A stretch of 7,356 nucleotides of DNA from Dehalococcoidia bacterium (GCA_030615035.1 JAUXAC010000037.1:1-7356), one strand, 5' to 3'; positions 1-7,175 are shown, counted from the first letter of the stretch. Notes: generated by a model not told the origin, from the sequence alone. A program made the numbers and translations.

Positions 1-83
1 CTTTTTGAGATTGAATTAATGGGACAGGGGACTACAGAATCCAAAGAGGAAGCTAAACCCTAGAAAAAATAGGATGTTTTCAT

Positions 84-311
84 ATTTTAATAAACGGTAC
101 GGTCCGGACCGAATACCTAGATAGATTTTACGAAGAGACCAATATAGGTAAGATTAATGAAATACTATATGATTGTTTAATAGAGTATAATTTCTATCGA
201 CCTCATAGGAGTTTAAATCTTTTGACTCCTATTGAATATTGTAGTAAGTTAAATAACAGAGATGCTTCAATGGTGCAAATGTATTGGACTCAGACAGTTG
301 TTGACTTTTGA
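84..311 (+). pseudogene. Truncated integrase-type (rve/DDE) transposase, C-terminal remnant
   Basis: The open frame reads about 75 residues to a TGA at 309-311. It contains the pattern NGTVRTEYLDRF, then IEYNFYRPHRSL, then LTPIEY, and it ends near QMYWTQT. The YNxxRPHxSLxxxTP block is the hallmark end of rve-type integrase transposases (IS481/IS3-like), and a terminal QMxWTxT is also familiar in IS481-like proteins. The N-terminal DNA-binding domain and the DDE catalytic residues are absent. The frame is closed by a stop at 54-56, and recognisable similarity begins only at about 84-96, so this is a 3' relic that cannot be active. The stretch is AT-rich (about 27% GC by hand count over 121-240), unlike the downstream operon. 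Family placement is by motif memory; the exact IS family is uncertain. Confidence 0.75.
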
Positions 312-838
312 AGAAAAATTTGATATATTTAAACAAGAGGAATGTTGCTGCTGTTTTGAGTATTTTTGATAAGACTTTTCCTAAACATGCCGGGTCGCTC
401 TCTCTTAAGACGGCTTCGGGTTTGGTTGAAGAGTATGGGGTAGATCCTGTTGTGATTAATATTGGACGGATTTAGGAAAAGAAGAAGGTGGCTAACCCGG
501 CAGGAATGCTGATTGAGTCTTTAAAGAATGGCTGGCGGCTTCCCCCAACAGAAAAGGAGATAATTGAAGAAGAAAAGAGAAAGATGGAAGAGATGGGGGA
601 GGCAGAGAGGAAAAAGGTAGAGAGAGAGAAATAAAGAAGGCCGAGGAAGATAGAAAGAGACGTGAGAAATTAGAGGCCAGATTCAAGAAGCTGCCTAAAA
701 AGAGACAGGAGGAATTGAAGGAGAAGGCCAGGGAGCTATTAAGAGGAAAATAAAGGAATTGGCGAGGAAGGATTAAGGTTTATCCTGGGTCGGGATATGG
801 TGGTGTTGTATAAGGCCCTGGGGTTGATGGGGGAGTGA
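308..838 (+). pseudogene. Degenerate Lys/Glu-rich gene, possibly a replication-initiator-like C-terminus
   Basis: A single protein-like sequence can be followed only by changing frame. Segment 308-472 ends in a TAG at 473-475. Segment 476-631 continues in the same frame and ends at TAA 632-634. It resumes one frame over (about 628-753), shifts again (about 750-776), and finishes in another frame (776-838). Each shift moves the frame the same way, as single-base deletions would. The joined text has LVEEYG, then KKKVANPAGMLIESLKNGW, a long K/E-rich coiled-coil-like stretch, then LPKKRQEELKEKARELL and a short hydrophobic tail. LVEEYG followed by an NPAGxLIxxLxxGW motif, a charged helix and a LPxxxxxxLxxxA segment resembles the C-terminus of replication initiators of Firmicutes plasmids and mobile elements. 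This is memory-based and uncertain. No convincing start or N-terminal DNA-binding domain is present. Fragmentation is well supported; identity is not. Confidence 0.5.
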
Positions 839-858
839 TAAGTTGTTTTAGAACCAAT

Positions 859-881
859 GTCCCTCATTAGCGTCCCTCATT
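859..881. repeat. 10-bp direct repeat in the leader of the operon
   Basis: GTCCCTCATT occurs at 859-868 and again at 872-881, separated by AGC, giving a 13-bp period. It lies between the end of the degenerate gene and the Shine-Dalgarno site of the first operon gene. It could be a tandem protein-binding site (an operator, or a transposase-binding repeat left at a mobile-element end). No clean sigma-70 promoter could be recognised in 839-911: TTGTTT at 843-848 has no good -10 partner, and TGTAAA at 881-886 has no good -35 partner. Confidence 0.5.
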
Positions 882-911
882 GTAAATACCGTTTGCAAAG
901 GAGTCAGTGAA

Positions 912-1808
912 ATGTCAAATGGAAAAATCAATACGAACCCTCAATCAAAGTTATCAAGCCAAGTAGCCCTGCACAAAAGATCGCAGTCTTTAAGTAGAAA
1001 GGGGAACATTCTGGCGAATGCCCGCGTTTATCTTTCCGGGCCAATGGACTTCGTGGCTTCCAGAGTGGAGGAAAAGAAATTCGGCTGGCGTAACAGGGTG
1101 GCCGAGTTCCTGCAACGATTTGGCACCATAGTCTATGACCCCTGGAATAAACCGCAGGTGACCGGCATGCCGCATTATGGAAAAGAGGACGAGTTCTCCA
1201 CCAGCAAACGCAAGAACTGGACCTACCATAATAACGAAAAGGGAGACAAGATTCGCGCCGAGTTGTGTGACCAATTCTGGCCTACGCTGCATATCGACCT
1301 TCGCATGACAGACACGGCCGATTTTCTCATCGCCTACTGTCCCACAAACATATATAGTGTCGGAACGGTCAATGAAATAGTGGTAGCCCGCACGCAAAAC
1401 AAGCCGGTACTATTGGTAACGCCGCCGGTGATTTTCCCACCTTATGACAATTTAGTCAGCCATCTCAAGCAAGCCAAAGACAAGAAGGGCCAGCAGCTAC
1501 TGGCCGAACTTGTCCAACAGGCCCCGCTGCGCCCTAATCCTAGAGCTATTCCCAGTATGTGGTACATGGCCCTGATTGATGCCCATTACTTCTTTGATGG
1601 GTTTGGTTTTGCCAAATATATGAAGGAATTCGGCTGGGAAGCCGGTGCTCTAGACGAACATGAGAAGGAATTCCCACCTGAACGTCCGTTGCTGCCCTAT
1701 CTAGAGGGATTGGATAAAAACATACCGCAGCGTTATGACCTGGAGAGAGATGAATACGTAGAAAACCCAGAGTGGTTGATTTTTGAGGGCATAGCTGAAA
1801 GAAAATAA
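912..1808 (+). CDS. Nucleoside 2-deoxyribosyltransferase-like protein
   Basis: The protein has 298 residues, with no signal peptide or membrane segment, so it is probably cytoplasmic. After a polar extension of about 37 residues it begins a Rossmann-like domain: VYLSGPM at 39-45, GWR at 58-60, then YDPW at 75-78, an acidic patch around D129-D137 (IDLRMTDTADFLIAY), and GTVNEIVVA at 151-159 followed by NKPVLLV. This order matches the nucleoside 2-deoxyribosyltransferase fold, in which the Glu of a GxxxE motif is the nucleophile; E155 is the equivalent here. Family members cleave or swap the N-glycosidic bond of deoxynucleosides, and relatives act on nucleotides or serve as nucleotide-sensing domains. 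The protein is longer than the usual 150-170 residues: 200-298 is an extra C-terminal region with aromatic clusters that I do not recognise. The ATG at 912 is supported by AAAGGAG at 897-903, eight bases upstream. It is the first gene of the operon. The fold is likely; substrate and catalytic activity are unknown. Confidence 0.72.
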   Translation: MSNGKINTNPQSKLSSQVALHKRSQSLSRKGNILANARVYLSGPMDFVASRVEEKKFGWRNRVAEFLQRFGTIVYDPWNKPQVTGMPHYGKEDEFSTSKRKNWTYHNNEKGDKIRAELCDQFWPTLHIDLRMTDTADFLIAYCPTNIYSVGTVNEIVVARTQNKPVLLVTPPVIFPPYDNLVSHLKQAKDKKGQQLLAELVQQAPLRPNPRAIPSMWYMALIDAHYFFDGFGFAKYMKEFGWEAGALDEHEKEFPPERPLLPYLEGLDKNIPQRYDLERDEYVENPEWLIFEGIAERK

Positions 1809-1840
1809 CCATAAACAATCCGAAGAGACAGGTGTGGAGT

Positions 1841-1846
1841 AGGGGG
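1841..1846 (+). promoter_or_regulatory. Shine-Dalgarno site that favours ATG 1852 over GTG 1846
   Basis: AGGGGGTGA at 1841-1849 can pair with the 16S anti-SD end over nine bases with one G-U wobble, and its G-rich core sits five bases before ATG 1852. The in-frame GTG at 1846 lies inside this site. GTG could instead use GGAG at 1836-1839, six bases upstream, so it remains possible; the two choices differ by two residues. Confidence 0.5.
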
Positions 1847-1851
1847 TGAAT

Positions 1852-2901
1852 ATGCAAATAAATAACCCGGATTTTCCGAAAAAATTGCAGGAATCTGTTG
1901 TCAAGGGTACCGAGTGGGTTGTCCAGTACCAGAAGGAAGACGGCGAACTGGACGATTGTGGAAAGGAGCTGGTGGCATATTACAAAATGGTGCAAATGGC
2001 AGCCTTGACCGGCCAGATTCAGTCAGGCATTCACTGTCTCCAATATATTAAGAGAAATATGGTCAACGCCAATGGCGAACTCTGCTCTGGCGACGGAACT
2101 ATAAAGACATATTTTTCACATTTTCAGCCCAATTATGCCAATTACATGGATGGCTGGATCGCCATTGGCTCCTGGCTCCTTGGAGACTATGCTTTTGCTA
2201 ATAGTATTTGCGAAAACCTTATCAAACAACGATGTCCCAAACACGGAGGGATACCGACCGGTCCCGAGAAATGGTCTGGGCGTCTGCGTTATGATGTCCT
2301 GACCAATGCCAGTGCCGGGCGTGCCTTCCTGTTATGCGGCAAGCACGATGAGGCTCTCCATATAGCTGATTTCCTGATCGAAGTAACCTGTTATAAACAC
2401 CAGCGTGACCGTGCCACCGGTCTGGATATGAGCTTCGATGCAAATTGGAATCATGTTGAACCGCCCTCTGAAAGCGACCGGGTACATTATCGCCTCGACA
2501 TGACACAGAAAGGTGAGCGCATCTTTTGCCCGGCGTTTGCAAGCGCGTTCCTTTGTGAAGTCAGACATATATCCGGAAAGCGGGAGCACCTAGATGCCGC
2601 CAAGGCTTACTTCGATGTCATCGCCGGCACCATAGAATTCAAAGAAGGAAGCCTCTCGAATGGAAAATCCGGTTGGGCCGCGGGCATGCTGGGGCTGGCA
2701 ATAGGGGATAAGCGCTACCGAGAAGCGGCGGCCCAAATCGTGCCGAAGGTACTGGCTCGTCAGAGGGAGGATGGCGAATTCGGTTCATCAGGCACCGGCC
2801 AGGAATCCCTTTTACCCAAGCGTCTGGAAACCACGGCAGAGCATGTAACCTGGGTAGCTCACTACCTACGGATGAATTCGTTAGGTCTATGGAGCTATTA
2901 A
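1852..2901 (+). CDS. Alpha/alpha-toroid protein (terpenoid-cyclase or six-hairpin-glycosidase-like fold)
   Basis: The protein is 349 residues from ATG 1852, or 351 from the GTG at 1846; residue numbers here follow the 351 form. It is built of helical hairpins with recurring short turns: QKEDGEL at 29-35, NANGELCSGDG at 74-84, HGGIPTG at 133-139 and QREDGEFG at 306-313. Each is followed by a helix rich in Ala, Leu and aromatic residues. QxxDGxF/L turns before helices are typical of alpha/alpha barrels, including the QW repeats of squalene/prenyl cyclases and some glycosidase-like proteins. No DxDD or DDxxD motif of class II or class I terpene cyclases is visible, so a cyclase reaction should not be assumed. 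No signal peptide is seen. The gene starts 37-43 bp after the deoxyribosyltransferase-like gene and ends 16 bp before the phosphatase start, so it is surely co-transcribed. I do not recognise a specific family; the function is unknown and the fold assignment is by pattern. Confidence 0.6.
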   Translation: MQINNPDFPKKLQESVVKGTEWVVQYQKEDGELDDCGKELVAYYKMVQMAALTGQIQSGIHCLQYIKRNMVNANGELCSGDGTIKTYFSHFQPNYANYMDGWIAIGSWLLGDYAFANSICENLIKQRCPKHGGIPTGPEKWSGRLRYDVLTNASAGRAFLLCGKHDEALHIADFLIEVTCYKHQRDRATGLDMSFDANWNHVEPPSESDRVHYRLDMTQKGERIFCPAFASAFLCEVRHISGKREHLDAAKAYFDVIAGTIEFKEGSLSNGKSGWAAGMLGLAIGDKRYREAAAQIVPKVLARQREDGEFGSSGTGQESLLPKRLETTAEHVTWVAHYLRMNSLGLWSY

Positions 2902-2904
2902 GAC

Positions 2905-2910
2905 AAGGAG
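2905..2910 (+). promoter_or_regulatory. Shine-Dalgarno site that selects ATG 2918
   Basis: AAGGAG lies one base before ATG 2912 but seven bases before the in-frame ATG 2918. Normal spacing makes 2918 the likely start of the phosphatase, two codons shorter than the longest reading frame. Confidence 0.6.
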
Positions 2911-2917
2911 AATGCTC

Positions 2918-3520
2918 ATGAATGATTTTTCTAAATATCCCCGACCTTTGATTTGTCTGGTCCGCCACGGTCAAACCAATGCCGTAGCAGAACGTCAGTA
3001 CAACGGTTCCGCTGATATTCCCCTGACACCACATGGAGAAGCTCAAGCCCGTGCGATGACCAAGGCACTCGAAACAGTAAAATGGGCTGCAGTGTTATGT
3101 AGCCCCATGAAGCGCGCACGCCGCACGGCAGAACTGGCAGGGTTTCCTAATCCTGAAATCATTGACGATTTGCACGAATTCGACTACGGGCGATATGAGG
3201 GAAAAACCACCGAGGAAATTTACAGCGAACAACCTGATTGGAACTTCTGGCGGGATGGTTGTCCTGGAGGGGAAACCCTGAAGGGAGCTAAAAAGCGACT
3301 GGAAGCCGTTATTGAACGGTTGAGCCAATATGAAGGCACCGTTCTGGTTTTCAGTCATTCGCATACCATAAAAGTCCTAAGCTGTCTATGGGTAGGTCTG
3401 GAGCCGGAACTGGGAGAGATGCTCGGCTACGAAACTGCTCATATAAGTTGCTTAGGCGTGCACCGGGGAAAACATCTTATCATGCTGTGGAACGATGGTT
3501 CCCATTTGTCCAATGGGTGA
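2918..3520 (+). CDS. Histidine phosphatase (phosphoglycerate-mutase superfamily)
   Basis: The protein is 200 residues from ATG 2918, usual for the family. Residue numbers here count from the upstream ATG 2912. It has the full catalytic set: LVRHGQTN with R18, H19 and G20 (H19 being the phosphorylated His), LTPHGEAQA at 38-46, SPMKRARRTAE at 64-74, HEFDYGRYEG at 88-97 with E89 as the likely proton donor, PGGET at 118-122, and FSHSH at 147-151 with H149 as the second active-site His. Such enzymes remove phosphate from small molecules such as alpha-ribazole phosphate, sugar phosphates, phosphoglycerate or nucleotides. The EGK and PGGE pattern resembles CobC/GpmB-type phosphatases rather than true mutases, but no cobalamin genes are nearby, so its substrate probably belongs to this operon. 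It is cytoplasmic. It sits between the toroid gene and the TIM-barrel gene, and an 80-bp gap follows it. Confidence 0.9.
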   Translation: MNDFSKYPRPLICLVRHGQTNAVAERQYNGSADIPLTPHGEAQARAMTKALETVKWAAVLCSPMKRARRTAELAGFPNPEIIDDLHEFDYGRYEGKTTEEIYSEQPDWNFWRDGCPGGETLKGAKKRLEAVIERLSQYEGTVLVFSHSHTIKVLSCLWVGLEPELGEMLGYETAHISCLGVHRGKHLIMLWNDGSHLSNG

Positions 3521-3600
3521 GTTACTTTAGCCGTTCCGGTTACTCGGGCGGTTAGACAAATATCACGAAACGAGAACTAATTGATGTAAGGAGTGGGAAA

Positions 3601-5421
3601 ATGCTGCTTGACCAAGAAAAACAAAGATTAGCCAAAATTAACAGCGAGTTAAAATCCAGCAAACAACGTAACACCCAAACTAACCGGGTATCGGCAAACA
3701 GGACCCACTATGAAGCACTTCGCCAGACTCTGCACCTCTACGAAGACGTCGTTCGCCGACACCGGAAGCAACACGAGACTCCGTCCGGTGCCGAATTTGC
3801 TCACCTCAAGGATCTGGCCGGTCAAGCTATCGAACAGCTAGGCGGTCAAGCAGAGCCCTGCGCAGTTTCCCTTAAAGACTATGACCATCACCTCTACGGC
3901 CCCTTCCTCGGTGTGAGTGATGAGGGGAGTGCCGTTGAGCACATCCGGGATGCCGCACTGGGTTCACCCAAGATGAAGGTCCTGGGTGATGGTGAACCAA
4001 TTATTGTAGGTGTATCACATGATGCTGAGCGTTTGGCTGCGGTGGGTGAGGTAGCTGTCGGACCGGATGAATACAAGAATATCCGCCTTGAGACAATTGG
4101 TCGCATCCTGACCTCTACAAACATCGGAACCCGCCTTAACCTGCGGTATTACCGAAAACGCCCGGTGATTGAAATCAACCCCAGTAAAACGGAGTCAGTC
4201 GTCAGGCGTGCCATTCAGCAGGCGGAACGTTTCTTTGACCCCTTCCTGCATACCCCTGATAATGTCCCCCGACCATTAACGATATTCGTACGTTTCAAGA
4301 TACCCCTGAGTTATAAAAAACGTCTGGAAATAATTAAAGCTATTCTAAAAGAGTTTAAAAAAGGCGATTTCTGTGACCCGAAAGCGCATAAACTGGGTCT
4401 TCTTGTAAAAGTACAATCGGGTAAACGGGGAGTCCAGACTACAAAGGAAGCCATTGATTTGGCTGTCGAAGCTGGCCTACCGGAAGTGGCTGTAGAAGGC
4501 GTCGAAAGAAAACAAGCGGTAGATAAGATTTCTATGCCTGATTTGCTTAACTTCTTTAATACCGATCAGACTACCGAACTGATGACCTATGCTGTACAGC
4601 GAGGGGTCATGCTCTCGCCGCGTAATATGGTGGATACCGACACAGTGGCACGAAATGTCTGGGGAGGACTGCAGTCAGCCAGGAATATAGGGCTGGAGCT
4701 GGGGAAATACGGACTTTTCCCGCTTACGCTCCCTCAATGTGACATCATCATGGGAACCGTACAAAAGTGGTTTTCGTCATGGACTGCGGCGCCAGCATTC
4801 TACATCGATTTCCCCGCGGTGGATAGCAGTATCGTCTACACAGAAGACACGATTACCGACGGCCTGAAAAAATGGCTCGAAATGGTATCCAAGCATAATA
4901 TTCGCGTAGTGTTAATTGATACTGCCGATAAGGACAAGGGCAGGAGAATTTTAAAGAATAACCCAACCGATAAAGTTGGCATCCTTACCTATGACCAAAT
5001 TGCCGATATCGATGGTTATGCCGCAAAACTGGGGATTAAAGTGCTATGGGCCGGAGGTCTCACCATACTACAGGCCTATCAAATGGGGAAGTTGGGCGTC
5101 TTCGGCATTTATGTGACCACAGCCTCATCTGCCTCGGTGGCGGTGACTGGCATCTATGCTAATGACCGCATGCTGGCCAGCCAAAAGGAACCGACCCTGA
5201 AAGGCGTAAGCCGGGTGAAATTGCTTCTCGAAGCTGGTTTCATGGTTCAACAACTTACAAAACTAAAACAGGTGCAAGAGGCACAAACAATTGAAACCAA
5301 AGCCAATGCGCTGATTACGGCCATCAGCGCCCGCAAAATTGACGAGGAGAAGGTCAAATCTGTACAGGACGATTTATACAATCAGGTCGTTTATGCCTGG
5401 AGGGTCGTCCTGGCGAAATAG
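3601..5421 (+). CDS. Large protein with C-terminal TIM-barrel-like domain resembling DUF556/MfnB
   Basis: The protein has 606 residues. Residues 1-60 are charged and probably helical or coiled-coil. Residues 85-220 form an alpha/beta region I do not recognise. From about 262 a beta/alpha repeat pattern begins: LGLLVKVQS, a helix TTKEAIDLAVEAG, LPEVAVEGV, later VVLIDTADKDKG (436-447), LGIKVLWAGGLT (477-488) and LGVFGIYVTT (498-507). The DTAxKD motif (D440, K444, D445), then a (A/W)AGGL strand, then a Gly-Ile/Val loop ending NDRM (521-524) matches the order in DUF556/MfnB, (5-formylfuran-3-yl)methyl phosphate synthase. That enzyme condenses two glyceraldehyde-3-phosphates using a lysine in DTAxKD. 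MfnB is only about 230-240 residues, so this is a much larger, divergent relative at best. The tail (550-606) is helical. The start is fixed by TAAGGAG at 3587-3593, seven bases before the ATG. The TIM-barrel reading is fairly good; the MfnB relation is a motif-level hypothesis. Confidence 0.5.
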   Translation: MLLDQEKQRLAKINSELKSSKQRNTQTNRVSANRTHYEALRQTLHLYEDVVRRHRKQHETPSGAEFAHLKDLAGQAIEQLGGQAEPCAVSLKDYDHHLYGPFLGVSDEGSAVEHIRDAALGSPKMKVLGDGEPIIVGVSHDAERLAAVGEVAVGPDEYKNIRLETIGRILTSTNIGTRLNLRYYRKRPVIEINPSKTESVVRRAIQQAERFFDPFLHTPDNVPRPLTIFVRFKIPLSYKKRLEIIKAILKEFKKGDFCDPKAHKLGLLVKVQSGKRGVQTTKEAIDLAVEAGLPEVAVEGVERKQAVDKISMPDLLNFFNTDQTTELMTYAVQRGVMLSPRNMVDTDTVARNVWGGLQSARNIGLELGKYGLFPLTLPQCDIIMGTVQKWFSSWTAAPAFYIDFPAVDSSIVYTEDTITDGLKKWLEMVSKHNIRVVLIDTADKDKGRRILKNNPTDKVGILTYDQIADIDGYAAKLGIKVLWAGGLTILQAYQMGKLGVFGIYVTTASSASVAVTGIYANDRMLASQKEPTLKGVSRVKLLLEAGFMVQQLTKLKQVQEAQTIETKANALITAISARKIDEEKVKSVQDDLYNQVVYAWRVVLAK

Positions 5422-5475
5422 CATCCGGCACCTCAGGTTAAAAACACCAGAATCCTATAAAAGGGGAGGGCAACC

Positions 5476-7134
5476 ATGAGAGTAAGAAAAAGCAACGGGG
5501 GTATATCAGTTCACGCTATTGCCGGAAGTTACGTCATCCTGCTGGGACTGGACGCTACTCCGGAAGCTGCCAGAGGGCTCTTAGGTTTTGCCATACGGCG
5601 GACTGACCACACAGAACAAGAAAAATACTGGTTGAAAGGTTTCCGTACTTTTGAAGAGACCATGCCCGATCCAGTTCCGGGTAGCAGCGTTAGCACGTAC
5701 GAACATCCGATTCAGGGATTCATGTGGGGTGATTACACCGCCAAACCAGACCACGAATATACATTTGAAGTTATTCCGGTCTACGGGACACCGAAGAATC
5801 TTGACTACGGCGAGCCTATCAGCGTAAATATAGCAACCGAGCGAGAAAACCAAGGTGAGCATGCGGTCTATTTCAATCGGGGAGTAGCCGGCAGCCAGGC
5901 ATATGCCGCAAGATTTCAGAACAAGCCACCTGATAAAATTCCCGGCCGCAAGGCGTACAAATGGCTTTCACGCGGTTTGAAAGAGGCCATGCTGCGTTTT
6001 ATCAAACGGGCTAGGAGCAATCGCTATGGACTGCGCATGGCTGTATATGAATTCAATTACATACCGGTGCTCGAAGCTCTTAAGGCTGCCAGCCAAAATG
6101 GGGCAGACGTTAAAATAATTTATGATGCCCGAAAACCTAAGAATTACGATCCCAAGAAGCAACTGCGTCCCGTCACAGCAAGCGACAAAGCAATCGAAGA
6201 ACTGGGAATCAGAAACTTAATGCTCCGCAGAACTAAAAACTCTTCCTATATTTCACACAACAAATTTATCGTCCTATTAAAAGACGGAAGACCGATTGAG
6301 GTCTGGACCGGTTCCACCAACTTTACCGAGGGTGGCATATTCGGCCAATCTAACGTCGGGCATATTATCCGTAACCATGAAATTGCACAGTCATATCTGG
6401 ACTACTGGCATCGCCTGGCCAAGGACCCAGCAGCCAAAGCGCTTCGCGAGGCCAATTTGAAAGCAACGCCGAATCCGCGAGGTGCAATTTGCCAAGCGGC
6501 AATTACGCCTATCTTTAGTCCACGGCCCACCACAACCGCTCTAAAATGGTATGGCAAATGTCTACAGCAGGCAAAGGGAACCGTCTGTTTTACCGCTGCC
6601 TTTGGGGTTACAGAAGAACTAGCACGGATTTTAGCTAAAAAGCCGAACCAATTACGCTACATTCTGCTCGAAAAACCCGGCAAAACATTCTACGTCTATG
6701 ACAAGGTAATAAATAACTGTATTGCCATCGGAGCAATCGTCCCAAATGACTGCCTGCACAGCTGGCTCAAAGAACGCCTTACAGGCTTAAATGTGCACGT
6801 TCGTTTCCTGCATACTAAATACATGTTAATTGACCCCTTGACAGACAATCCTACTTTAATTACAGGCTCAGCTAATTTTAGTGTAGCGTCTACCAGAAAC
6901 AACGATGAAAATATGGTGATTATTCAAGGAAATACTAGGGTAGCAGACCAGTACCTATGTGAATTTATGCGCCTTTTCAATCACTTCTACTTTCGCAATT
7001 ATTTGAATCGTGCCATGGCAAAACCAGGCTCCAAGGTCCGTAAATCCGCTTACCTTGCTCCTGACGATAGCTGGACACACAAATTCTATGTAGAAGGCTC
7101 TTACCATCAGACAGAACGCTTGTTATTCAGGTGA
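5476..7134 (+). CDS. Phospholipase D-superfamily protein with two HKD half-sites
   Basis: The protein has 552 residues and no signal peptide, so it is likely cytoplasmic. Residues 10-125 look like a beta-sandwich (fibronectin-III/Ig-like): GFMWGDYTAKPDHEYTFEV at 81-99 is a typical strand-turn-strand. Two PLD domains follow. The first has H261-N-K263 and GSTN at 279-282. The second has a canonical HxKxxxxD, H446-T-K448 to D453, with GSAN at 464-467 and NDEN at 476-479. The superfamily forms a shared active site from two HKD motifs and a phosphohistidine intermediate, cutting phosphodiesters in DNA, RNA or phospholipid. In the first motif the residue at the Asp position is Leu268, and the nearest Asp is D270. 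The Asp is thus lost or displaced, although His, Lys and GSTN are kept. A GGGGAGG site at 5463-5469 is six bases before the ATG. It is the last gene of the operon. Superfamily membership is secure; nuclease versus lipase is undecided. Confidence 0.88.
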   Translation: MRVRKSNGGISVHAIAGSYVILLGLDATPEAARGLLGFAIRRTDHTEQEKYWLKGFRTFEETMPDPVPGSSVSTYEHPIQGFMWGDYTAKPDHEYTFEVIPVYGTPKNLDYGEPISVNIATERENQGEHAVYFNRGVAGSQAYAARFQNKPPDKIPGRKAYKWLSRGLKEAMLRFIKRARSNRYGLRMAVYEFNYIPVLEALKAASQNGADVKIIYDARKPKNYDPKKQLRPVTASDKAIEELGIRNLMLRRTKNSSYISHNKFIVLLKDGRPIEVWTGSTNFTEGGIFGQSNVGHIIRNHEIAQSYLDYWHRLAKDPAAKALREANLKATPNPRGAICQAAITPIFSPRPTTTALKWYGKCLQQAKGTVCFTAAFGVTEELARILAKKPNQLRYILLEKPGKTFYVYDKVINNCIAIGAIVPNDCLHSWLKERLTGLNVHVRFLHTKYMLIDPLTDNPTLITGSANFSVASTRNNDENMVIIQGNTRVADQYLCEFMRLFNHFYFRNYLNRAMAKPGSKVRKSAYLAPDDSWTHKFYVEGSYHQTERLLFR

Positions 7135-7175
7135 CTTTAAATTTTTGGTTCTTCTGGAATTAATGTGGACTATGT

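Noticed and set aside
1..63. Open frame from the window edge to TAG 61-63 (20 codons)
   Set aside because: Too short to tell from chance, and no recognisable motif.
100..111. Perfect 12-bp palindrome CGGTCCGGACCG
   Set aside because: It lies inside the transposase reading frame, has no flanking structure, and no partner copy was noticed elsewhere in the window.
476..770. Strong A/G skew on the plus strand
   Set aside because: Explained by Lys/Glu/Arg-rich codons of the degenerate gene. The opposite-strand Ser/Leu/Phe-rich frame is its shadow.
990..1397. 135-codon minus-strand open frame inside the deoxyribosyltransferase-like gene
   Set aside because: Antisense shadow of a well-supported gene with motifs and a Shine-Dalgarno site; no motif of its own.
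3501..3517. Inverted repeat CCCATT / AATGGG at the end of the phosphatase gene
   Set aside because: Only a six-pair stem, within coding sequence and with no T-run after it, so not a credible terminator.
3553..3581. Possible promoter TAGACA, 17-bp spacer, ACTAAT before the TIM-barrel gene
   Set aside because: The -10 is weak, and the transcript would start on the Shine-Dalgarno site at 3587-3593, leaving no usable leader.
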